Source of the DNA: Myxococcales bacterium
Lineage (GTDB): Bacteria; Myxococcota_A; Polyangia; Polyangiales; Houyiibacteriaceae
Direction of reading: 5' to 3'
Assembly (NCBI GenBank): GCA_024640845.1
Contig: JAHEEE010000009.1
Location: forward strand, 4,052 to 68,051
Length of the DNA: 64,000 bases
The notes under the pieces are model-generated. The model was given only the letters and a program-made list of their open reading frames with translations. It ran no database searches and was not told the origin of the DNA. Of the stretch, positions 27,010-36,414 are shown piece by piece (within the stretch, counting starts at the first letter, position 1; every line of letters begins with the position of its first letter). The translations under genes were made by a program, and so were the position numbers.

Positions 27010-27152
27010 CGGTTCCTCTTTCTTTAACCTAGGTCACTCTTCGGGCTCGGCCAATATAATAACGCCTTCCACCCCCACAAGAGCCGTGACACAACATGAT
27101 TCGCAGTGCTGTTTGTGTTCCGAAAGCTTTGTGATCTTCAGAGGTTCGCTTC
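27010..27152. promoter_or_regulatory. Divergent promoter region between the small protein and ksgA
   Basis: The AT-rich CCAATATAATAA at 27051-27062 contains TATAAT toward ksgA and TATATT on the other strand. On the minus strand a TTGTGG lies 16 bases from TATATT. No good -35 was found for ksgA. The ksgA ribosome binding site AGAGG lies eight bases from its GTG. Confidence 0.35.
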
Positions 27153-27995
27153 GTGACAAAGCCGATCTCTGATCTGCCCGATGCCCGGGATCTCCTCAGG
27201 AAGCACGGCCTCGCTCCCAAACGAGGTTTCTCGCAGAATTTCCTCGTTCAACCCGCGATCACAGCACGGATCGCGGATGCTGTGACCGATCTCGGGAGAG
27301 AAGTCGTGGAGCTGGGGCCCGGCTTGGGGGCGTTGACCCACCCGCTTCTGCTCTGCGGTTGCCGCGTACTGGCTGTCGAGCTGGATCGCGACATGGTCCA
27401 CGTCTTGGAAGAGGAGCTCGGCGGACACCCCCAGCTCGAGATTCGCCAAGGCGATGCTGCAGAGCTCGATCTGACTGCGTATTCGAGGGCTTGCGGAACG
27501 AAGCTCGTTGTCACTGGAAACCTGCCATACCAGGCGACAGGAGCGATTCTCCGCCAGGTCGTTCGGCACCGTGATGCGTTGAAGGGGGCGGTTTTGATGG
27601 TTCAACGCGAGGTTCGCGACCGCCTGGTCGCCCGGCCGAGCACCAAGGAATATGGCGCCCTCAGCGTATTCATCCAGGCGGCGTTCGCGGTAGATACGGT
27701 CTGCCGCCTCAAGCCCGGCTCCTTCTTTCCCCCACCCCAAGTGGAGAGCTCCGTGGTCCGGCTCACGCCGTGGCCCGAGCCTCGCGCGGAGGAGACTCAG
27801 ACCTTCCAGGAGATCGTTCGGGCAGCGTTTCAGATGCGGCGTAAGACCCTTCGAAACGCGCTTCGGTCCATGGGAGACCCGGATCGCGTCGCTCGTGCGG
27901 CCGACGACGCCGGGATCGACCTAGGTCGTAGGGGAGAGACCCTCTCCGTCGAAGACTTCGCGCGACTTGCGGCGGCGTGGGACAGGCTCGGCTAG
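27153..27995 (+). CDS. rsmA: 16S rRNA dimethyladenosine transferase KsgA
   Basis: RsmA/KsgA dimethylates two adjacent adenosines near the 3' end of 16S rRNA and checks late 30S assembly. The S-adenosylmethionine site is in VVELGPGLGALT, followed by the acidic VELDRDM. The catalytic motif NLPY is in VVTGNLPYQATG. GFSQNFLV at the N-terminus and FFPPPQVESSVVRL near the C-terminus are highly typical. The 280-residue length is normal. The GTG start is supported by AGAGG eight bases upstream. Confidence 0.97.
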   Translation: MTKPISDLPDARDLLRKHGLAPKRGFSQNFLVQPAITARIADAVTDLGREVVELGPGLGALTHPLLLCGCRVLAVELDRDMVHVLEEELGGHPQLEIRQGDAAELDLTAYSRACGTKLVVTGNLPYQATGAILRQVVRHRDALKGAVLMVQREVRDRLVARPSTKEYGALSVFIQAAFAVDTVCRLKPGSFFPPPQVESSVVRLTPWPEPRAEETQTFQEIVRAAFQMRRKTLRNALRSMGDPDRVARAADDAGIDLGRRGETLSVEDFARLAAAWDRLG

Positions 27996-28025
27996 AGCCG
28001 GTACGTGGCGAGGCCGCGACGCGCC

Positions 28026-29873
28026 ATGTATCGTTCCCGCCGCATGTGGAGAAGCGCATTGTCGTGCGCGGGCCTCGTCTTGTTGATGAGCTGCGCGCCA
28101 AAGCAAGTGGAGAGCCCGCTCGAAAAGGCGCCGCCTGCGCAGATCGCTGAGGCGCGTGAGCTCGCCGAAGGGGGGGACATCGGTGCGGCGCAAAACGCAT
28201 ACGAGAAGTTCATCATCGGGCATCCAGGGACCGCCGAGGCTGACTTGGCGAGGCTCGAGCTCGGTCTGCTCAGGGTCGATGTCGGCCAATGTCCGAGCGC
28301 GGTACCTTATTTGGAGCAGGCGCAGGACAGCTCGGATCGGGCTATCGCACTTCGCGCGTCGCTTCATCTCGGCTCCTGCCAGTTGGTCCTCGGTGATCCG
28401 GAGAGAGCGTTGTTGACCGTGGGCCCTATCGCCGAGGAACGATTCTCGGCGGAGGAACAGACGCTGTTGTGGGACACGGCCATGGTTGCGTCGGAGCAGA
28501 CCGTGAACGGCGCTTTGGGCCTCCGCGTACTCGACGCTCTGAGCGAGCGCGGCAGCGACCCGCCCGATCCGCAACGCCTCTGGGCAACCGCGGAGCTGCT
28601 CGCGCAAAAAATCACCGTCGAGGAAGCTGCAACGCTCTACGAGGAGCTCCGGCCGAACGCCCTCCCCCATGCCGCCGTTGCCGTGCGTCTGCTCGACCAT
28701 GCGCTCGAGATGCAGGACGCAGAGGCGGTCCGCCGAACCGCGGACGCGCTGAGGGCGAGCGATGTGATCACCGTTCCGGCCGTGACAATTCTCGTGGCAC
28801 GCGCGGATGAGTTCCTTCACGGCAACCCCTACGCCGTCGGCGCCCTGCTCCCGCTGAGCGGCCGCGGTCGAGAGGTCGGGCGCCAGCTCCTTCAGGGGAT
28901 GCAACTCGCGCAGCTCGAGGAAGGCGGCCCCGAGCTCGCGGTGGAAGACACGGGCGGCGACCCCGTGAAGACTGAATCGGCGATCGACGCGCTGGTCGGC
29001 GCCCGAGGTGTCATCGCGGTGCTCGGGCCTGTGGATAGCCGGACAACCGAAGCCGCGGCGGAGGCCGCGCACCGCTCGGGCGTACCGTTGCTCAGCTTCT
29101 CCGCATCAGATGCAGTGACGAGCGCGGGCGACGAGGTCTTCCGCTTGATGTACAGCCCGAGAGACGAGCTTGCCGCGTTGGTTCGAACCGCGCGCGCCCG
29201 GGGCCTTACGCGCTTCGTCATCCTCTACCCCGACCACGGCTATGGACGGACGATGGAGCGGCTGTTCGACCAGGAAGTCGCAGCTGCGGGTGGCGTCGCC
29301 TGCGAAGGCATCGCGTACCCACCCGGCACGAAATCGTTCGTCGAGTACGTGAGAACCGTCCTCGAGACGACATGCGACGTCGTGCTCTTGGCCGACGTGG
29401 CCGATCAGGTTGCGTTGATCGCCCCGACCTTTGCAGCGGAAGGTGCGTGGAGCGTAGTCGATGCTGTGTTACCGGAGCACGCGGAACGCGAGGTTCATTT
29501 CCTGCTCCCGAGCCCGAGTTGGTCCCCGGATCTGCTCCGGCGCGCGGACCGCTACCTTCAAGGCGCTGTCATCGCGCTGCCGTACTACGATGCCTCGGAG
29601 AGCGCGGTTAGCGTGCACTTCCGAACCGCATACGAAGCGCGCTACGGCAAAGCACCGCAGACGTTTGCCGCGTACGGATACGACGCATACCGGATGATCT
29701 CCGCAACGTTGAGACAAGGTCATCAGACCCGGCAAGCGCTCACCGAAGCCCTCAAAGCCGGTGGTTCGGTCGCATCGGTCACATCCGTCGGAGCCCTCTC
29801 TTCAGACCGGGTTCCAGCGAATCCGCCGAGTGTGTACCGCGTGACGGGCGACCTTCTGCAGCCGGTCGACTGA
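28026..29873 (+). CDS. LpoA-like lipoprotein with a periplasmic-binding-protein fold
   Basis: About 615 residues. A positively charged n-region and hydrophobic core end in the lipobox LMSC. The N-terminal half is alpha-helical and TPR-like (AEARELAEGGDIGAAQNAY), and the C-terminal half (from about 265) is a type I periplasmic binding fold: PYAVGALLPLSGRGREVG, AVLGPVDSRTTEAAAEAAH, VPLLSFSASD and FVILYPDHGYGRTMERL. This arrangement is that of LpoA, the outer-membrane activator of penicillin-binding protein 1A, although branched-chain substrate receptors share the C-terminal fold. The ATG at 28026 was selected for its charged n-region; ATG at 28044 and GTG at 28005 are alternatives. It ends two bases before the convergent parvulin-like gene. 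Confidence 0.83.
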   Translation: MYRSRRMWRSALSCAGLVLLMSCAPKQVESPLEKAPPAQIAEARELAEGGDIGAAQNAYEKFIIGHPGTAEADLARLELGLLRVDVGQCPSAVPYLEQAQDSSDRAIALRASLHLGSCQLVLGDPERALLTVGPIAEERFSAEEQTLLWDTAMVASEQTVNGALGLRVLDALSERGSDPPDPQRLWATAELLAQKITVEEAATLYEELRPNALPHAAVAVRLLDHALEMQDAEAVRRTADALRASDVITVPAVTILVARADEFLHGNPYAVGALLPLSGRGREVGRQLLQGMQLAQLEEGGPELAVEDTGGDPVKTESAIDALVGARGVIAVLGPVDSRTTEAAAEAAHRSGVPLLSFSASDAVTSAGDEVFRLMYSPRDELAALVRTARARGLTRFVILYPDHGYGRTMERLFDQEVAAAGGVACEGIAYPPGTKSFVEYVRTVLETTCDVVLLADVADQVALIAPTFAAEGAWSVVDAVLPEHAEREVHFLLPSPSWSPDLLRRADRYLQGAVIALPYYDASESAVSVHFRTAYEARYGKAPQTFAAYGYDAYRMISATLRQGHQTRQALTEALKAGGSVASVTSVGALSSDRVPANPPSVYRVTGDLLQPVD

Positions 29874-29875
29874 GG

Positions 29876-30778
29876 CTACTGATTGCGCTCCGGCAAGCCG
29901 GGCAGCGCGAGCAGTAGCGCGACACCCTCCTCGTCGTACTCGACCAGTCCGTCGGCCTCGCGCGCGCGCACGACCTCCACCAGTTTCTCAAAGCGCATCT
30001 TCTGACTGAGGCGCACGCGGATTTCTTCTTCCACGTCGCGCAACGTCTTGCGCTCGCCCGGAAGGATCTCGCTGAGCACGATGACGTGCCAACCGTAGGA
30101 GGTCTCGACCAATGCATCGAGCGGCCCGGTCGACCTCGCCGCGAAGAGCGCGTCCTTGTAGGGTTGCTCGATCCTGGCACGCCGTGTGATCGGGGGGAGG
30201 TCTTCGGCGGTCACGTCGATGGGCGGCTCCGCGTCCCCACCCTGCGCGTAGCGGCGAAACACGGACCTCGGATCTTCGGCCGCTCGAACGTCGTCCAGAA
30301 TCTTACCGGCAAGGCGCTTTGCGGCTTCCGACGTGTCCTTGACGACGATGTGCCAAGACGCCCGGCGCTCCGGAATCTCAAAGGCCTCACGATGGGATTC
30401 GAAATCCGCGCGCACCTCTTCGTCGGGCACCGCTTCCGGGGTCAGGTCCTTTTCGAAGTCGCGCAGCATTGCGCGCACCATGACCCGCTCGGCGGCACGC
30501 TCCTGGTCCTTCCTCTCGGTGACCCCGACGCGCGCCGCTTCTTGCACCAAGAGCTCTTCATCGATCAATCGATCGAGCGCGGTTTTGGCGTCGAGGTGCT
30601 GGGTCGACATGAGCGCGGCTACGTCCGCGGCGCCAATCGGTCGTTCACCGACGCGAGCGACGACATTGGTCACCGCAGGCGCGTCGCGCGTATCGACGGA
30701 GTGGCCGTTGCCTTCGTCGCGCCCGCATGCGGCCAGCGCGAATGCAGCGACCAAAAACAATGAGATGTTGGCTCGCAC
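29876..30778 (-). CDS. Parvulin-type peptidyl-prolyl isomerase lipoprotein
   Basis: A 300-residue protein with a lipoprotein signal ending LAAC. A SurA/PrsA-like N-terminal helical region (DRLIDEELLVQEAARVGV) is followed by a parvulin-like core: the ASWHIVVKDTSEAAKRLA segment is the first strand and helix, and ETSYGWHVIVLSE is the last strand. Such proteins help fold outer-membrane or secreted proteins in the periplasm. The usual histidine of the first strand is retained (SWHIVV). The start is GTG. The gene is 21 bases downstream of a HEAT-repeat lipoprotein gene and probably co-transcribed with it. Confidence 0.85.
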   Translation of the reverse strand: MRANISLFLVAAFALAACGRDEGNGHSVDTRDAPAVTNVVARVGERPIGAADVAALMSTQHLDAKTALDRLIDEELLVQEAARVGVTERKDQERAAERVMVRAMLRDFEKDLTPEAVPDEEVRADFESHREAFEIPERRASWHIVVKDTSEAAKRLAGKILDDVRAAEDPRSVFRRYAQGGDAEPPIDVTAEDLPPITRRARIEQPYKDALFAARSTGPLDALVETSYGWHVIVLSEILPGERKTLRDVEEEIRVRLSQKMRFEKLVEVVRAREADGLVEYDEEGVALLLALPGLPERNQ

Positions 30779-30799
30779 GAAGGCTCACCCGGCAACGCG

Positions 30800-32491
30800 C
30801 TAGCTGGCCTTGCCCCCACGACTGCGAAGGCGCGCCTGAATCGGAAGCGCCTCCCCACGGAAACGAGTCCAAACCGATTGGCCTTCTTCTCGAGTGCGGA
30901 GGTCGTCGATCTTGGCGACTGCGGCGGCGCTTCCGTCCACCGCAATCCGGTCGATGGCCATGAGCGCTGACAAGCGCACACCGAGGTCTTCGCTTCCGAG
31001 CTGGCCGACCAACGCGTCGATGGCTTTTTGATTGCCGGCCGCATACCGACCGAGCATGTAGGCGCCCTTACGTGCCTTGTCAGCCTCCGAGCTCGCGGCC
31101 TTCGAAACCCAGCAGTCGACGTTCGTGTCACATTCGTTTGCGAGCGCGAGCAGCGGTTCATTTTCGGCGAACTTCTCGCGATAGCCGCCGTCTTCGGAGC
31201 GCGGCTCTCCGGCGATGAGGGCCGAAAGTTTCGCAGCCTCGCCCTTGTCGGCGAGCAACGCATAGTTGTGCACCGCAATCAGCCGAAGCTCGGGGTTCCC
31301 CTTCTTGTCGGCTGCCTGCTCGAAGATGAACGGCATCATCTCGGCGTCGTAGGTGTGTGCGATTGCGGCGAGCAACTGGCCGCGCATCGCGACCCCGCCA
31401 AACCCCGTCGGAAGACCGTCATAGACTTTCTTCAACGTGGAACGGACCCGATCCTGTTGTGCCGCTGGCACGTCCACGCGGACCAGCGCGATGGCTGCGT
31501 TCAGCTTGCGGGCCGTGTCCGAGGAAGCAGCTTCCTCCAAGAGAGGCTCGAGCGCCTCCGAGAATCCAAGCGCGCCGAGCGCAAAGCTCGCCTCGCTGCC
31601 GGTGACCTGCCTGACCGTCATCCGGTTGGCTAGGTCCGGTCGACGCGCTTTGATCGCGTCGATGTAGTGCTTGGCGATGGCATTCGCCGTTGCGTCCTGG
31701 CCGGAAAGCACTCCAAGAAGTGGTTTGAGCGAGGGACGTCCAATGAGGATCAACGCCTCGGCGGCCACGTCGTTCATGCGCATATCCGGGCGTCCCGGGG
31801 CGAAGAGAAACAAGCACTTGATGAGGGCCGGGATGGCCGACGGATCGCGGAGCTCGCCGAGTTGTTGTGCGGCAAGCCGGTTGATCAGGAAGTTTTGGTT
31901 CTCGTCCTGTTTCGTCGCGATGGCCGTCAGGATCTCGGTGGCCCCCTGGTCGTTGAGCGAGCCGAGCGCACGGATCATCGACACGCGCATCTTGTTGTCC
32001 TCGGGACGCGAGCCGGTGATGCGCTCGAGCGAGCGGCCGAGCGCGGCGATTACCTGCGACCGCTCTTCGCTCGGGACATCGATCACCTGTATGGTCTGCG
32101 CAGCACGAATCGCGTGATCTTCGGAAACCTCGGTCCGCCAGTTGAGCGCTTCGGTCAATGCAGGCAAGCTTCTCGGGTCCCGCATCTCATAGAGCAGGTC
32201 CAGAATCGCAAGGCCGCTCATTCCGTCCTCCGGATATTTCAGATAAGCCTCGGTCAGCGGCCCGACGATGACGGAAGCCACTTCGGCCACCGCCTCGCTG
32301 CTCCGGTCGCCATTATTCGCGGCGAGTGTTTCCGTGTAGATCTCTTTGAGGTTGTAAATCGCGTTTTCGCGACGCACTGGATCTGCGAGCTCACCCGCTT
32401 GCCCCTCCGGATCATCTTTGGCTGCGTGACAACCCAAACCGAGCGTTGCAACGAGAACTGCAACCGCCCACCCCCTGTGGCGCACAATCAT
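30800..32491 (-). CDS. HEAT-repeat lipoprotein
   Basis: A 563-residue protein with a signal peptide ending in the lipobox LGC, followed by a series of HEAT/PBS-type helical repeats. Recognisable units are DPRSLPALTEALNWR, RVSMIRALGSLNDQGATEILTA, DPSAIPALIKCLFLF, and later ones to the C-terminal SEDLGVRLSALMAIDRIAV. These repeats make a curved scaffold for protein binding. No enzymatic motif is visible. A GGAGG ribosome binding site lies seven bases before the ATG, and a good sigma-70 promoter lies upstream. The neighbouring parvulin-like lipoprotein suggests a role in envelope protein assembly (inference). Confidence 0.85.
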   Translation of the reverse strand: MIVRHRGWAVAVLVATLGLGCHAAKDDPEGQAGELADPVRRENAIYNLKEIYTETLAANNGDRSSEAVAEVASVIVGPLTEAYLKYPEDGMSGLAILDLLYEMRDPRSLPALTEALNWRTEVSEDHAIRAAQTIQVIDVPSEERSQVIAALGRSLERITGSRPEDNKMRVSMIRALGSLNDQGATEILTAIATKQDENQNFLINRLAAQQLGELRDPSAIPALIKCLFLFAPGRPDMRMNDVAAEALILIGRPSLKPLLGVLSGQDATANAIAKHYIDAIKARRPDLANRMTVRQVTGSEASFALGALGFSEALEPLLEEAASSDTARKLNAAIALVRVDVPAAQQDRVRSTLKKVYDGLPTGFGGVAMRGQLLAAIAHTYDAEMMPFIFEQAADKKGNPELRLIAVHNYALLADKGEAAKLSALIAGEPRSEDGGYREKFAENEPLLALANECDTNVDCWVSKAASSEADKARKGAYMLGRYAAGNQKAIDALVGQLGSEDLGVRLSALMAIDRIAVDGSAAAVAKIDDLRTREEGQSVWTRFRGEALPIQARLRSRGGKAS

Positions 32492-32550
32492 CCCTAACCT
32501 CCGCGCACGGCCCGTTTCCCCATTCGTTCCGAAGGCTTATGCGCACCGAA

Positions 32551-32580
32551 AGCATAGCGACCAGGGCTTGAAGCTGTCAA
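32551..32580 (-). promoter_or_regulatory. Sigma-70 promoter of the HEAT/parvulin lipoprotein pair
   Basis: On the minus strand a perfect TTGACA -35 (32580-32575) is followed after 18 bases by TATGCT (32556-32551), four of six matches to the -10 consensus. Transcription would start about 55 bases before the HEAT gene ATG at 32491. This is among the clearest promoters in the window. Confidence 0.65.
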
Positions 32581-32641
32581 ACCTTCGTCAAGCAGGGGCT
32601 AAAAGGATGCGATTCACGGCTTCGGCGACCCGATGCCGGGC

Positions 32642-33190
32642 TCATGCATCTCCCATGAAGTCAGTGCGATCGTAGAGGGTGCTGAACGTCAGGCCGGCGT
32701 TGCGGATCGCATCGGCCCCACCCTCCAGCCGATCGACGACCGTCACCACGCCTGCCACGTCGAAGCCCGCTTCGCGCACGGCCCTCACAGCCCGCAAGGT
32801 CGAGCCTCCGGTGGTGACGGTGTCTTCGACGATGGCCAGCTTGGCCCCTGGCGAGAGATGGTCGGCGCCCTCGAGCATCTTCTTCGTGCCGTGCTCTTTG
32901 GTCGTTTTGCGAATGTACACTGCGTCTAGAGGCGTTCCTTCTGCCCATGATGCGCAAGCGACTGCGGACGCCAGCGGGCACCCACCAAGCTCGACGCCAG
33001 CGACCGCCGAAACGGGACCAAGCGCGTCGCCGATTCGACGGAGCAACGCTCGGCCAACCAAGGCGTGCCCGCGCGCGAGAAGCACGGCCGGCTTGCAGTC
33101 GATGAAAAAGTCGCTCTTCTTGCCGGAGCTCAAGACGAAGTGACCACGGCGAAAGCCGCGCTCCCGGAGTAAATCGAGCAGTTCATCCAC
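32642..33190 (-). CDS. pyrE: Orotate phosphoribosyltransferase
   Basis: PyrE converts orotate and PRPP to orotidine monophosphate in pyrimidine synthesis. The PRPP loop is in LAIVEDTVTTGGSTLRAV. GHFVLSSGKKSDFFIDCK is the characteristic N-terminal flavodoxin-like segment, and the KEHGTKKMLEG segment is the flexible catalytic loop. The GTG at 33190 gives a start (VDELLDLL) that aligns with other PyrE proteins and has GGTGG eight bases upstream. A longer GTG start at 33229 adds a Trp-rich segment that looks unlike the family. The length of 182 residues is normal. Confidence 0.94.
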   Translation of the reverse strand: MDELLDLLRERGFRRGHFVLSSGKKSDFFIDCKPAVLLARGHALVGRALLRRIGDALGPVSAVAGVELGGCPLASAVACASWAEGTPLDAVYIRKTTKEHGTKKMLEGADHLSPGAKLAIVEDTVTTGGSTLRAVRAVREAGFDVAGVVTVVDRLEGGADAIRNAGLTFSTLYDRTDFMGDA

Positions 33191-33307
33191 CGGTGTGTTC
33201 CACCACGTCCGAGGCCATCGCGCAACCACGAACTCGCTCTGCCTAGGGGCGTCATTCGAGCCTTCGTGGTAGGGTCCGGCGCCCCATCAGCGGACCCAGA
33301 GGACACG

Positions 33308-34657
33308 TTGCCCACACTCGATGCCCCGCTTCGCGGGATGGATGACTTGCTCGTGCTGTTCCACGACGCGGAGAAACCGCGGGCGCGTTGGCGGATCGGT
33401 ACGGAGGCGGAGCGGATTGCAGTCGGGCAAGTCGATGGCGCGCGCCTCCCTTACGACGGCCCTGTCAGCGTCGTGGCGATTTTCGAACGCCTGATGCGCG
33501 ACAGGGGATGGACGGCGGAACGCGAGACTCCGAGCGGCCCAATCATCGCGCTCCGTCGCGGCGACGGATCGATTACCCTCGAGCCGGGCTCTCAGATCGA
33601 GCTCTCGGGTGCGCCCTTTCGTTCGGTCCATGAAGGCAAGGCGGAGTCGGACGCGCACTGGGCGGAGCTCGAGCCGGTGGTCGACGAGCTCGGTCTCACC
33701 TGGCTTGCGCTCGGGTGCCATCCTTTCGCGTCGGTCGACGAGCTCGGGTGGGTCCCGAAGATGCGCTACGGCGTGATGCGGGAGTACATGCCGACACGCG
33801 GCACGATGGCCGGCGACATGATGACGAAGACGTGCACCGTGCAGGCCAATCTCGACTACGCATCTGAAGACGACGCGATGCGCAAGCTCCGTGTCGCCCT
33901 CCGCGCCCAGCCAATCGCTACCGCGATGTTCGCCAATAGCCCATGGAACGAGGGCAAGCGAAGCGGGTACAAATCGTACCGAGCGCTTGCCTGGCTTCAC
34001 ATGGATCCCGATCGCTCTGGTCTCTTGCCGTTCGCCTGGAAGGATCACCCGAAGTACATCGACTACGTCGAATGGGCGCTCGACACGCCGATGTTTCTCG
34101 TCAAACGCGACAACAGGGCCCATTTCAACACCGGACAGACCTTTCGGGCCTTCATGGAGGAGGGCTTCGAGGGCGTGAAGGCCAACTACGGCGACTGGGT
34201 CGCGCACTTGAGCACCCTCTTTCCCGAGGTACGCCTCAAGAGCACCCTCGAGTGTCGCGGCGCCGACGTGCAGCGCCCAGAGATGCTGTTTGCTCTCCCC
34301 GCCCTTTGGAAAGGCCTTCTTTACGACGACGAGAGCTTTCGCGCGCTCGAGGGCCTGGTCGACTCCTGGACGTTTCTCGAGGTCGAACGGCAACGAGACG
34401 CGCTCGCGCGGCACGGCGTGCAAACCAAGTTCATGAATCGGGACGCAGTGGACTGGGCTGGCGACATCCTGGAGCTCGCGGAGGCCGGCCTGCGACGCAT
34501 CGGCGATCGGAACGAGCTCGGCGAAGATGAGTCGATTTTGCTCGATCCGTTGCGCGCGCTTCTCGAGCGCGGGCGGTGCCCAGCCGACGTGTTGCTTGCC
34601 GAGGTCGGCGCCGACGTTCCAGGGCGTGACGCGGTGATCCGCGTTGCTGGGATCTAG
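33308..34657 (+). CDS. gshA: Glutamate-cysteine ligase, plant-type (GCS2-like)
   Basis: GshA makes gamma-glutamylcysteine, the first step of glutathione synthesis. Visible family features are RIGTEAERIAV, ITLEPGSQIELSGAPF, TCTVQANLDYAS, FANSPW and LECRGADVQRPE, which fit the plant-type (alphaproteobacterial and myxobacterial) class rather than the E. coli class. About 449 residues. The TTG at 33308 is preferred for its AGAGGA ribosome binding site five bases upstream; a GTG at 33266 and an ATG at 33338 are alternatives. No glutathione synthetase gene is in the window. It is divergent from pyrE. Confidence 0.93.
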   Translation: MPTLDAPLRGMDDLLVLFHDAEKPRARWRIGTEAERIAVGQVDGARLPYDGPVSVVAIFERLMRDRGWTAERETPSGPIIALRRGDGSITLEPGSQIELSGAPFRSVHEGKAESDAHWAELEPVVDELGLTWLALGCHPFASVDELGWVPKMRYGVMREYMPTRGTMAGDMMTKTCTVQANLDYASEDDAMRKLRVALRAQPIATAMFANSPWNEGKRSGYKSYRALAWLHMDPDRSGLLPFAWKDHPKYIDYVEWALDTPMFLVKRDNRAHFNTGQTFRAFMEEGFEGVKANYGDWVAHLSTLFPEVRLKSTLECRGADVQRPEMLFALPALWKGLLYDDESFRALEGLVDSWTFLEVERQRDALARHGVQTKFMNRDAVDWAGDILELAEAGLRRIGDRNELGEDESILLDPLRALLERGRCPADVLLAEVGADVPGRDAVIRVAGI

Positions 34658-34726
34658 GCATCTCGGGACAGCCGTTCATCTTGGGCCGGATGAGAAAGTC
34701 AACGAAGCACCGAGGCGTTCACGCGG

Positions 34727-36376
34727 TTATGCGCGCGCCGGTGTCGGTGGTGGTGCGGACTTGTCGCGTAGGGCTTGCGCCTGATGCTTGAGCACCTGTC
34801 CGAGCACGTTGCCTTTGAGCACCGCGGACGCACAGACGAAGCCGCCCATCATACCGCCCATCAAGCCAGCGGTGACGACATCTGTACCGGTGAGGTAGAG
34901 ACCTTTGATCGGTGTTCGGGGGCGGAGCCAGCGTTGCTCGAAGCGTTCGGGGGTGTGAGCGAGGCCATAGATCGCGCCGTCCGGGTGGGCGGCGAAGTTC
35001 GTCGTGGTGAGCGGCGTGGACAACTCGGCGATCTCGACCTTTCCGCGGGCGCCGGGCGCATGCTTGTAGAGCGTGTCGAGCAGCCGCTCGGAGAGACTCG
35101 CCTTTAGGTCATCGTAGGCGGCGCCGCGCTTCTTCCAAGTGGTGTTCTCCCAGCGTTTGAAAGGGGTCGCGGGGCCGAGCGTGATGGCTTCGATCGTCGA
35201 CTTGCCTGGGTGGCGACGATCGAAGTCGGGGTCTTTCGCCGAGGGGAAGGACAAATAGACGACGGGGAGAGGCGCGTTGATATCCTTCTCGAAGGCTTCG
35301 AAGTTCTTCTCGTGCCGGTGATCCCGGTAGACCCAGAGGTTGGTCTTTTCGAACCCGAGCTCCTCTGTCGTCCCCTGGAGGCCGACGTAGAGGGAGAGGT
35401 GCGCGATCGACGCGCCAATCTCGCGGGCCTTGGCGGCATACCCTGTCTCCTTGGCGACCGCTGCAGGCAATAGCTTCTCGAATGTATTGATGACGCCCGC
35501 ATTGCTGATCACGATGGGCGCGCGAAGCTCGTGACCGTCGGCGAGTTTCACGCCGACGGCCTTCCCGTCGCGAACCAGGATTTCGTCGACGTCCGCGTTC
35601 GTGACGACCTCACCACCGGCCGACTCGATGACGGGTAAGATGGTCGCTGCGATGCGCGAAGATCCACCAATGGGATATGCGGCGCCACGCAAGTAGTGCG
35701 CAACGACCATCGCATGAATGAAGAAGCTGCCCTTCGCGGGCACCAGTCCATAGTCACCGAACTGGCCGGTGAGCACACCGATGAGCTCTTGATTCTGCGT
35801 GATCTGCTCGAGGACCTCGCGTGTCGTGCGAGTTGCCTCCTTGAGCGTCGGCCGCCGCATCAGCCCGCCGAACAAGCTCGACACGAATGGCGGCACAGCT
35901 TTCTCGGCGAAGAACAACTGCGCCTTCTTCGCCGTCGCAATGATCTTCTCGAGGTATTGGTCGATCGCGGCCTTGTCTTGCGGAAAGTATTCGTGCATCT
36001 GCGCGCGGAAATTTTCGTAGCCTTTGACGAAGTCGTATGCGTTGTCGCCAAGGAAGATGCGGTCATAGACCTCGCCCATGTCCTCCCACTGAAGCTCGCC
36101 CTCGGTGAGAAAGTCGAACATACGACGACCTGTGGCCTTCGGGTGGGACACGTCGCCGATGTAGTGAATTCCGACATCCCATTCGTATCCCGGTCTACGA
36201 AACGTGTGCGTGAACCCCCCCGCCGTGTAGTGCCGCTCGAGTACGAGCACCCGTTTGTTAGCGAGCTTCGCCAAGCTCGCCGCCGCAGTTAGTCCTCCAA
36301 TGCCCGAGCCGATCACGATGGCATCCCATTCGTCTTTGAGACCGGGGTGCTGCTTGTAGGATGTTCCGATTCGCAT
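34727..36376 (-). CDS. FAD-dependent oxidoreductase, RetSat/CrtISO-like
   Basis: A 549-residue flavoprotein. The dinucleotide-binding loop is in DAIVIGSGIGGLTAAASLA, and the companion motif ERHYTAGGFTHTFRRPGYEWDVG is typical of the carotenoid isomerase and retinol saturase group. The C-terminal GLYLTGTDVVTAGLMGGMMGG is the second FAD motif. Such enzymes reduce or isomerise polyenes or other unsaturated lipids. The substrate is unclear because no carotenoid gene is nearby. It has a hydrophobic middle region and no signal peptide. It is separated from tyrS by an inverted-repeat element. Confidence 0.88.
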   Translation of the reverse strand: MRIGTSYKQHPGLKDEWDAIVIGSGIGGLTAAASLAKLANKRVLVLERHYTAGGFTHTFRRPGYEWDVGIHYIGDVSHPKATGRRMFDFLTEGELQWEDMGEVYDRIFLGDNAYDFVKGYENFRAQMHEYFPQDKAAIDQYLEKIIATAKKAQLFFAEKAVPPFVSSLFGGLMRRPTLKEATRTTREVLEQITQNQELIGVLTGQFGDYGLVPAKGSFFIHAMVVAHYLRGAAYPIGGSSRIAATILPVIESAGGEVVTNADVDEILVRDGKAVGVKLADGHELRAPIVISNAGVINTFEKLLPAAVAKETGYAAKAREIGASIAHLSLYVGLQGTTEELGFEKTNLWVYRDHRHEKNFEAFEKDINAPLPVVYLSFPSAKDPDFDRRHPGKSTIEAITLGPATPFKRWENTTWKKRGAAYDDLKASLSERLLDTLYKHAPGARGKVEIAELSTPLTTTNFAAHPDGAIYGLAHTPERFEQRWLRPRTPIKGLYLTGTDVVTAGLMGGMMGGFVCASAVLKGNVLGQVLKHQAQALRDKSAPPPTPARA

Positions 36377-36414
36377 GTGGTTCTCCTATGTGCGCGTCTT
36401 TGGGATCCTTCAAC

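Noticed and set aside
33287-34423. 378-codon minus-strand frame
   Set aside because: Opposite gshA, whose family motifs are clear.
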